Assembly: GCA_963824195.1 (NCBI GenBank)
Contig: CAWGOJ010000006.1
Span: forward strand, 62,001-126,000
Length of the DNA stretch: 64,000 nt
Direction: 5' to 3'
Origin: Bog-473 sp963824195
GTDB taxonomy: Bacteria; Actinomycetota; Acidimicrobiia; Acidimicrobiales; RAAP-2
Shown: positions 58,376 to 64,000 of the stretch, piece by piece
Layout: the number at the start of each line of letters is the position of its first letter
Position numbering within the stretch: the first letter of the stretch is position 1
The notes under the pieces: model-generated
Told to the model about the DNA's origin: nothing
Database searches by the model: none
What the model saw: the letters and a program-made list of their open reading frames with translations, nothing else
Position numbers and translations under genes: made by a program

Positions 58376-59956
58376 TCATGGGGCGGTCGTTGTCGCAGCC
58401 GGTGCAGTGGTCGTGGTGGTCGGTGGCGTAGTCGTGGTGGTGGTCTGCAGCGGGGCCCGGGCCGGGGCCAATGGGCGGAACGTCGTCGTCGTCGTGGTGG
58501 TGGTCGTGGTGGTCGTGGTGGTCGTGAGAGCGGTGACGTAGGTGCGGGCAGTCTTCAACGAGCCCTCCGGCACCCCTCCCCGCAGCGGGCCCACCGCGGC
58601 GGGGAGGATCTCGGCCGTCGTGACGCCGGTCCGGTCCACGATCTTGGGGTGGAACCAGAGGACACCGCCCACCTGGCCCTGCTTGACCACGATCTGGTTG
58701 CCCTGCAGTGTCACGATCCAGTTGTCGTAGGCGTACCAGCGGAGCACGAAGTACGCCGCCACCGGCACGGCGGCCACCAGCAGGATGAACCCGACCACCC
58801 TGGGCGTGATGCGGCGCGGTATCCCCAGCCGCCGGCGCCGCGCACCACGGCTCTCCTTCTCCTTGCGGTCCCCGGGCCCCCCACGCAGTGGCAGCGGTGC
58901 TGGGGGCACCCGCGTGGTCGAGCGGGCCACCGGCACCGACGTCTCAGTCCCGAAGAAGAACTCGTCGCTGCGCGGGCCCTCCCCCGCCAGCGTCATCGTG
59001 TCGTCGCCGAACCCGAGGCGGGCACCCGGGGCAAGGGTGTCGTCCATGCGCACGGCGGCCGCCGCGGCCGTGGCGGTGGCCGGGCGCACCAGGCCCGTGG
59101 GCTCGGCCGAGGGCGAGGGATCCCGTGCGTCCCCGTTGGGCGCAGACCCCACGACCGGGACGGCGGGCACGGCGAGCGCGGCGGCACCGAGCCCGAGCGG
59201 TCGCACCTTCGCGGTGGTGCCGCCACCCCCCTCCCCTACCTGCACGTCGACGACGACCACCGTGATGTTGTCCGCACCGCCGTGCTCGTTGGCCGCCTCG
59301 ACCAGCCGCCGCGCCGCGGCCCCGGGATCACCGACCGTGCGCAGGATGTCCGCTATCTCGTCGGTCCCCACCTCGTTGGACAGGCCGTCGGAGCAGAGGA
59401 CGAGCCGGTCGCCGGAGCGCAGCTCGAGCTCCCACATGTCCGCCTCCACCTCGGAGGAGACCCCGAGGGCGCGGGTGAGAATGTGCCGCTGGGGGTGAAC
59501 GGCGGCCTCCTCCTCGGTCATCTCACCGTGGCGCATCCGCTCCTCGGCCAGGCTGTGATCGTCGGTCACCTGGACCAACCGGTCCTCGGAGAACACGTAG
59601 GCACGCGAGTCACCGACGTTGGCCAGGGCCAACACGTCGTGGCCGCCAGCACCGCCGACCAGCGCCGCCGCGGTGAGGGTGGTCCCCATGCCGCGCAGGT
59701 CGGCGTTGACCTGGCTCTCGTGCCACACGGCGGCGTTCGCCTCCGTGATCGCCTCCAGCAGGCCGGCCGCCGTAGGCGCCCGCTCGAAGGCCTGCTCGAG
59801 CGTCTCGACGGCCACTCTCGCCGCGACCTCGCCGCCCACGTGGCCGCCCATGCCGTCGGCCACCGCGTAGAGATTGGGGCGCTCGAGCGGCAGGTCCTGG
59901 TTGACGGTGCGGACACGCCCGACGTGGGTCGCCGAACCCGACCGCAGGACGGTCAC
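58376..59956 (-). CDS. pstP: PP2C-type Ser/Thr protein phosphatase
   Basis: A 526-residue phosphatase. The PPM domain (about 5-240) has NQD, LYAVADGMGGHVGGEVAA, GMGTTLTAAA, ANVGDSRAYVF, LCSDGLSNEV and GGADNITVVVV, all with metal Asps. A proline/charged linker is followed by a membrane helix (FILLVAAVPVAAYFVLRWYA). A small outer part then ends in a poly-Thr tract (about 16 Thr in a row) and a further T/P-rich tail. It should reverse PknB phosphorylation. The GTG start overlaps the fhaB stop (GTGA). Confidence 0.92.
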   Translation of the reverse strand: MTVLRSGSATHVGRVRTVNQDLPLERPNLYAVADGMGGHVGGEVAARVAVETLEQAFERAPTAAGLLEAITEANAAVWHESQVNADLRGMGTTLTAAALVGGAGGHDVLALANVGDSRAYVFSEDRLVQVTDDHSLAEERMRHGEMTEEEAAVHPQRHILTRALGVSSEVEADMWELELRSGDRLVLCSDGLSNEVGTDEIADILRTVGDPGAAARRLVEAANEHGGADNITVVVVDVQVGEGGGGTTAKVRPLGLGAAALAVPAVPVVGSAPNGDARDPSPSAEPTGLVRPATATAAAAAVRMDDTLAPGARLGFGDDTMTLAGEGPRSDEFFFGTETSVPVARSTTRVPPAPLPLRGGPGDRKEKESRGARRRRLGIPRRITPRVVGFILLVAAVPVAAYFVLRWYAYDNWIVTLQGNQIVVKQGQVGGVLWFHPKIVDRTGVTTAEILPAAVGPLRGGVPEGSLKTARTYVTALTTTTTTTTTTTTTTTFRPLAPARAPLQTTTTTTPPTTTTTAPAATTTAP

Positions 59957-60483
59957 CGAGAGACCTCGAAGACGGTGGAGCCGATCTGGAGCAGGTCACC
60001 CTTCCCCAAGCGCAGGGCTCCCGAGATCTGCTCGCGGTTGACGAAGGTGCCGTTGGTCGAGCCGAGGTCCTCCACCCAGAGCTGGTCGTTGCGGCGGAAG
60101 AGTCGGGCATGGAGCGTCGAGGTGTAGATGTCCTCGGGCACCGAGACGCTGCAGCCCGGCGAACGCCCGATCGTCAGCTCGTCGTCGAGGTCGTAGGTGC
60201 GGCCGGCGTGGGCGGGGGGCTCGACCACCTTGAGGTAGAGCTGACGCCGCCGGCTCTCCTTGGGTCGGCCTGGTGGTCTGGCAACGGTGCGCAGCTCGCG
60301 CTTCTCCTGGCGCTTGTCTGACCGCGACTTGCGGATGGTGGCCGGGCTCATCTCGACCCAGACGGCACGGATGACGCGCAGGAAGAACAGGAAGATCAGT
60401 GCGATGACCCCCCATTGCAAGACGCGAAGGACCGCGTTCAGGTTCTGCGTGGCGAGCAAGGTCGCCACCGCACCGGGTGCCAT
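59953..60483 (-). CDS. fhaB: Membrane-anchored FHA protein (FhaB/FipA type)
   Basis: A 176-residue protein. It has an N-terminal membrane helix (LRVLQWGVIALIFLFFLRVI), a basic linker (RKSRSDKRQEKREL) and a C-terminal FHA domain. The phosphothreonine-binding residues are in LTIGRSPGCSV (Arg, Ser) and YTSTLHARLFRRND then VEDLGSTNGTFVN; the usual S-R-x-H is S-T-L-H here. In mycobacteria FipA links FtsZ and division proteins in response to PknB. ATG at 60483 shares one base with the fhaA stop. Confidence 0.88.
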   Translation of the reverse strand: MAPGAVATLLATQNLNAVLRVLQWGVIALIFLFFLRVIRAVWVEMSPATIRKSRSDKRQEKRELRTVARPPGRPKESRRRQLYLKVVEPPAHAGRTYDLDDELTIGRSPGCSVSVPEDIYTSTLHARLFRRNDQLWVEDLGSTNGTFVNREQISGALRLGKGDLLQIGSTVFEVSR

Positions 60484-61139
60484 CACGACATTTCGAAGAT
60501 GAGTTTCGTCGACCCCACGCTCACCTCGTCCCCGCTGGCGAGGAGCTGCTCGCGCACCGGAGTCCCGTTGACCCTGGTGCCGTTGGTAGAACCGAGATCG
60601 GTGACGAACACCCCATCACCCTTCCTGCTCAACTCGGCGTGGCGCCGGCTGACGTTGGAGTCGGGCAGAACGACGTCGCACTCGGGCAGGCGGCCGATCA
60701 CCAGGGGCTCCGAGCCCAGGGCGACACGCCTCCCGTCGGGCAGGACAACCTCGGCCAGGAAGCCGCCGTCCTCGCTCTCGTGCACATCGGCGGTGACCGT
60801 GAACCGCCCCGCCTTGAGGTTCGAACCCTCGAAGATCTCGACCTCGACCGGGCCGACGAACGAGTACCCCTCTATTCGAGCGTGCTCCCGGGCGGCGTCG
60901 GAAAGCTCGCGCGAGAGCGCGTCGATGAAGTTCGAGAACCGGCTGACGTCGGCCGGCGAGAGCGTCACCGCAAAGGCGTTGGGCGCGATGAGGCCCCGCA
61001 CCCCCACCCGTCGGTGCAGGTCCATCTCTCGCGTCAGCCTCCGGCCGATTTCGACTGGTTGAAGGTTGCTTCGAAACGGCTTGGCCAACGTTCCCTCCAC
61101 CAGACGCTCGAGGCGCTCCTCAAACTGCTGGAGTCCCAT
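60483..61139 (-). CDS. fhaA: DUF3662-FHA protein (FhaA)
   Basis: A 218-residue protein. The N-terminal DUF3662 domain begins MGLQQFEERLERLVEGTLAK and includes PNAFAVTLSPADVSRFSNFI. The FHA domain follows with VIGRLPECDVVLPDSNVSRR then HAELSRKGDGVFVTDLGSTN, the complete G-R, S-x-R-x-H and N-G-T set. Mycobacterial FhaA is about 500 residues and has a long disordered linker between the domains; here the linker is almost absent. FhaA is a PknB substrate that links the kinase to the lipid-II flippase. First gene of the fhaA-fhaB-pstP-pknB operon. Confidence 0.9.
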   Translation of the reverse strand: MGLQQFEERLERLVEGTLAKPFRSNLQPVEIGRRLTREMDLHRRVGVRGLIAPNAFAVTLSPADVSRFSNFIDALSRELSDAAREHARIEGYSFVGPVEVEIFEGSNLKAGRFTVTADVHESEDGGFLAEVVLPDGRRVALGSEPLVIGRLPECDVVLPDSNVSRRHAELSRKGDGVFVTDLGSTNGTRVNGTPVREQLLASGDEVSVGSTKLIFEMS

Positions 61140-61274
61140 GGTCTCCCAGAGATTACCGGCCCGCTGCGCTCCACAGGGATTCGGTAGGCGTCTGACCTGG
61201 TCACCTATGTCGCGAAACCGGCGCCGGGGCGAATCTGGGCCGGCCCTCGAGCGAGTACTGTTGTCCGGTCACCC

Positions 61275-61358
<84 letters not shown>

Positions 61359-61431
61359 CGCACGCACCTGGCCCCACCCTGGGCAGGCGACGACGGCTTG
61401 TTGAGCGGCCTGCCCCCCGTGGAGCCGAAAA

Positions 61432-61456
61432 GGCCTCGGACTGCTGGTCGGAGGCC
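61432..61456 (+). terminator. Hairpin after tRNA-Leu
   Basis: GGCCTC (61432-61437) pairs with GAGGCC (61451-61456), extended after one mismatch by GAC/GTC. It lies 74 bp after the tRNA. There is no U-run. Confidence 0.4.
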
Positions 61457-61616
61457 CCGTCCCGTGCACCAGGCCCGACGACGAGGCCCGCCAACTCCTG
61501 CCGAACGACCCTGTCACACATGACGCCATCGGCCCTACCGTGCAGACAGGAAGCTGCACTGGCAAAGGCAAAGAGGACGGAGACACGGTGACGCGACGCA
61601 ATGCACGGGTGGTCCT

Positions 61617-62471
61617 GTGAGCGCCATCCCGGTGGAATTCGATCTCTCCTTCACCGACCACGGCCACAAGCTGGTCTACGACATCTACGGCTCGTCCTTG
61701 AGCCCGCTCGTGGTGTATCTGCATGGCCTGCTGCTGGACGCGGAGCTCAACCGGGGTATCGCCCAGGCCCTCGCCGAGCAGGGCTACCGGGTCGTGCTGC
61801 TGGACCTGCTGGGCCACGGCCGCAGCGACAAGCCGACCCACGCGTCGACGTACCGCATCGACAGCTACGCGGACCAGGTCATCGCGCTCCTGGACCACCT
61901 CGGGGTGGAGCAGGCCGTACTCGGGGGCATCTCGCTCGGCGCAAACGTCAGCCTTTTCGCGGCCACCCGCTACCCGGAACGCACCCGGGCGCTGATCCTC
62001 GAGATGCCCGTGTTGGAGCGAGCGGTGCCGGCCGCGGCCATGGTTTTCGTGCCGATGGTCCTCGCCGCCCATTACGGACGGCGGGTGATGAACGTGACGT
62101 CGCGCCTGATGGGCCGGATCCCCAGGACGAGGATCGGGCCACTCAACAGCGTGCTGAACGGATTGTCGGTGTCCCCCGACGCCACGTCGGCCGTGCTCCA
62201 CGGGGTGCTGGTCGGGCCGGTGGCGCCCACCCAGGAGGAGCGCCGCTCCATTCAGGTCCCGACCCTGGTGCTGGCGCACCGCAACGACATCATCCACCCG
62301 TTCGACGACGCCGTCGGCCTGGTGGGGCGGATGCCGAACGGCGTGCTCATCCGGGCCCGCTCACCGCTGGAGCTCAGGCTCCGGCCGAAGCGGCTCACCG
62401 AGGAGATCGTGGCCTTCCTGTCCGGCCTCGACCCGACCTCGATGCAACGCCAGCCCCACCGATCGGCCTGA
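61617..62471 (+). CDS. Alpha/beta-fold hydrolase
   Basis: A 284-residue hydrolase. The oxyanion region is VYLHGLLLDAELNRG, the nucleophile elbow LGGISLGANVSLFAA carries the Ser (G-x-S-x-G), and the acid and His are expected at AHRNDIIHPFDDA and later. LLGHGRSDKP is typical of the esterase/haloperoxidase-like group. The substrate is unknown. GTG at 61617 is used. It follows tRNA-Leu and stands before the broken secreted-protein gene, with no clear operon. Confidence 0.85.
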   Translation: MSAIPVEFDLSFTDHGHKLVYDIYGSSLSPLVVYLHGLLLDAELNRGIAQALAEQGYRVVLLDLLGHGRSDKPTHASTYRIDSYADQVIALLDHLGVEQAVLGGISLGANVSLFAATRYPERTRALILEMPVLERAVPAAAMVFVPMVLAAHYGRRVMNVTSRLMGRIPRTRIGPLNSVLNGLSVSPDATSAVLHGVLVGPVAPTQEERRSIQVPTLVLAHRNDIIHPFDDAVGLVGRMPNGVLIRARSPLELRLRPKRLTEEIVAFLSGLDPTSMQRQPHRSA

Positions 62472-62555
62472 TCCCGGAGGTCACGGCCGGGATCGGCCCG
62501 CAATGGGGGCCAACGGCCCTGCCCGGAGGTGTGCAGCGGCTCGACAACAGAAGCC

Positions 62556-63413
62556 ATGGTGACGCGCGACCACTCGTCCGGGTCCGCTCTGGAACCACGG
62601 AGACGCCCGCACACGCTCCGCTGGGTGGTGGTCGGCATCGCCCTCATCGTCCTCGCCTCTGCCGGCACCTTCGCTATCTTGTGGTCCCACAGCGGCGCCC
62701 ACGCGGTCCCCTCGAGCGTGGCGATCCAGCGGTTCCTCCAGGAGACGGGCGCGAGCGGCGCTGACCCCGGGGCGGGGCCGACCCCCGGCGTCTACTCCTA
62801 CAGCGGGACGGGCACCGAGAGGATCCCGGTCCCACCCAAGTCCCAGTCCGAGGGGCCCGGGATCCCCGGCACGGTCGTCCGACAGGCCGGCGGGTGCTCC
62901 GAGTTCCGGCTCGACTTCTCGGACTTCCATTGGCAGAGCTGGGACTACTGCGTCCGTGACGGAACGCTGGCGTCGCCGACGAGGGCCGGCTAGTACAACT
63001 GGGACTTCGTCGCGTTCCACGTCGACGACACGTCCACCTTCGTCTGCCGCCCCGCGGTCACGGCCGTCTCCGGCCGCATCGTGCCGGGGACGTCCCATGC
63101 CGTGGCGTGTACCGGGAGCAACAACCACCTCTCCATCGGTCCGGTCTTCATGCGCGGCACCTCGATCCTGGTGCGCTCCGTCGACATCAGGATCGGGAGC
63201 CACGTGCTCGCTGCCGTCCTCGTCGCCGAGCAGGTCACGTTCTCCGGAGGCCAGAGCGGCTCCAACGTCTCGGACACGTGGTTCTCCATCGCGACCGGGC
63301 TCCCGCTCCGAGGGACCTGGCACACGACGGTGTCGACAGCGTCACCGGTCGGCACCTCAACGCTCGACGCGCGCGGGAACTTCACCCTCGGCTCGGTAAC
63401 GCCCCGGAGCTGA
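62556..63413 (+). pseudogene. Membrane-anchored extracellular protein of unknown function, interrupted by TAG
   Basis: From the ATG at 62556 the protein has a basic start, a membrane helix (LRWVVVGIALIVLASAGTFA) and an extracellular part with VYSYSGTGTERIPVPPKSQS. A TAG at 62991-62993 ends it after TRAG, but the same frame continues without break as YNWDFVAFHVDDTSTFVCRP ... GTSTLDARGNFTLGSVTPRS to 63413. Without the TAG the protein would be 285 residues. Coding bias is equal on both sides. A point mutation, a base-call error, or readthrough could each explain it. I recognise no family. Confidence 0.7.
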
Positions 63414-63615
63414 AGAGGGGGCAAGGTGACGCCACAATGAGCTATCTCGGCGTCTCCTCAGCTTGCGATGGGACCTTCTCCATTATCGCAATGACCCGGT
63501 TGACAAAACCCTCGCCGAACACGCTCCCAGATGATTCGTGGCTCAGGTCACTTGCCAACTACCGTCTCCTGCAAGAAATCTCACCGCATCAGAAACTGCC
63601 ACGGTGTCCTAGGAA

Positions 63616-64000
63616 GTGTTCGCCACCCTGTCCAGTTCGTCGAAGCCAAGCTTGAAATACCCGGTCCGAGTCGTGTACTTCGTCGAAGGGTACTCGTTCG
63701 GTGGCGTTGAGCGTCATCTGCTCCACCTTCTGGATGAACTCGACCGGCAGCGGTTCGATCCGATTGTGCTTGGCGTCATGGCCGATGAGCTCGAGCAGGA
63801 ACTCCAAGCTCGCCATGTTCCTCTCCTTCGTCTCGCCCCCGTACGCAGCGGCATCGACGTACCGGGCTTCATCCGGGCCTTCCGGGCAGTCCAGAAGGCT
63901 CATCCAGTCGTGTTCCATGCAATGCTTTCCCATACGTACGCGGCCCAGTACGCCCTCTTGGCGGCCATCGCCATCCGCACGCCCGCAGTAGTCATCACGG
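63616..64000 (+). CDS. Glycosyltransferase family 4, N-terminal part (cut by window edge)
   Basis: An open frame runs to the window end with no stop: YPVRVVYFVEGYSFGGVERH, LLHLLDELDRQRFDPIVLGV, and FHAMLSHTYAAQYALLAA. The early E-x-x-x-x-G-G-V-E-R-x-x-x-x-L phrase is the acceptor-side signature of GT-B glycosyltransferases of family 4 (typically GGAE/GGVER). The catalytic C-terminal half lies outside. After the in-frame TAG at 63610, GTG at 63616 and TTG at 63652 are possible starts; the TTG fits the family's usual beginning better, but neither has a strong SD. Confidence 0.78.
   Translation, partial: MFATLSSSSKPSLKYPVRVVYFVEGYSFGGVERHLLHLLDELDRQRFDPIVLGVMADELEQELQARHVPLLRLAPVRSGIDVPGFIRAFRAVQKAHPVVFHAMLSHTYAAQYALLAAIAIRTPAVVIT

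Noticed and set aside
60811..60840. GGTTCGAACC resembling a tRNA T-arm or repeat unit
   Set aside because: It lies inside the fhaA coding sequence in a conserved region and lacks the rest of the repeat unit.
63589..63933. A 114-codon minus-strand frame near the right edge
   Set aside because: The opposite strand reads as a GT-B glycosyltransferase N-terminus through the same DNA, which explains the coding signal better.

Overview
The window is GC-rich DNA from an actinobacterium. The best guess for the class is Acidimicrobiia, because of large cyclase-NTPase-TPR proteins, CrgA, a PASTA kinase with FHA proteins, and an amino acid:[carrier protein] ligase. This placement is an inference from gene content, not from a marker phylogeny. 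The order tRNA-Ala(TGC), tRNA-Ile(GAT), crgA, trpG/pabA, pknB, pstP, fhaB, fhaA, tRNA-Leu(CAG) at 41.4-61.4 kb resembles the origin-proximal block of mycobacteria. The window is therefore probably near oriC, although no origin is seen inside it.

Layout. 0-1.3 kb: a divergent DsrE-like/HxlR pair, then a 43-nt copy of the 3' half of a tRNA-Pro(CGG), which looks like the attachment-site scar of an integrated element to the left. 1.5-8 kb: an exported solute-binding protein, a cyclase-NTPase-TPR protein and a GAF-GGDEF diguanylate cyclase. 8-13 kb: a metal-handling block made of NUDIX (frameshifted), an NRAMP-related transporter, a detached PRC-MgtE_N-CBS protein (two frameshifts), an ArsR regulator and a divergent CDF exporter. 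13-17 kb: an LCP cell-wall ligase, an SDR, a Cys-rich protein and an MntP-like pump.

17-29.2 kb is the most unusual block. A tight minus-strand operon encodes holo-ACP synthase, carrier protein, acyl-CoA dehydrogenase-like flavoprotein, SerRS-like amino acid:[carrier protein] ligase and DUF1839. Around it lie two paralogous ATP-grasp ligases, a small open frame directly before the first of them, a cupin, a divergent GH2 glycosidase and a two-lobed alpha/beta hydrolase without normal serine nucleophiles. Together they look like an uncharacterised pathway that loads an amino acid on a carrier, may oxidise it there, and forms amide bonds with ATP-grasp enzymes.

29.2-41.5 kb is patchwork: regulators, an AmiC-like cytoplasmic binding protein, SRPBCC, GNAT, MBL-fold and VOC proteins, and a DUF294-exonuclease pair. 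It is punctuated by four composite repeats whose 30-nt units resemble the T-arm and 3' end of the tRNA-Ala gene at its right edge. An IS30-like transposase remnant is also present. 41.5-64 kb is more conserved: thioesterase, SGNH protein, a secreted protein interrupted at a C8 tract, a soluble-adenylate-cyclase-like giant, redox and lipid enzymes, the crgA-pabA-pknB-pstP-fhaB-fhaA block, a hydrolase, a secreted protein with an in-frame TAG, and the beginning of a glycosyltransferase.

Several genes (8.1, 11.25, 11.5, 44.1 and 63.0 kb) carry single-base or single-codon breaks while coding continues beyond them. They may be real decay, phase variation or base-calling errors, and they should be checked against reads before they are interpreted.
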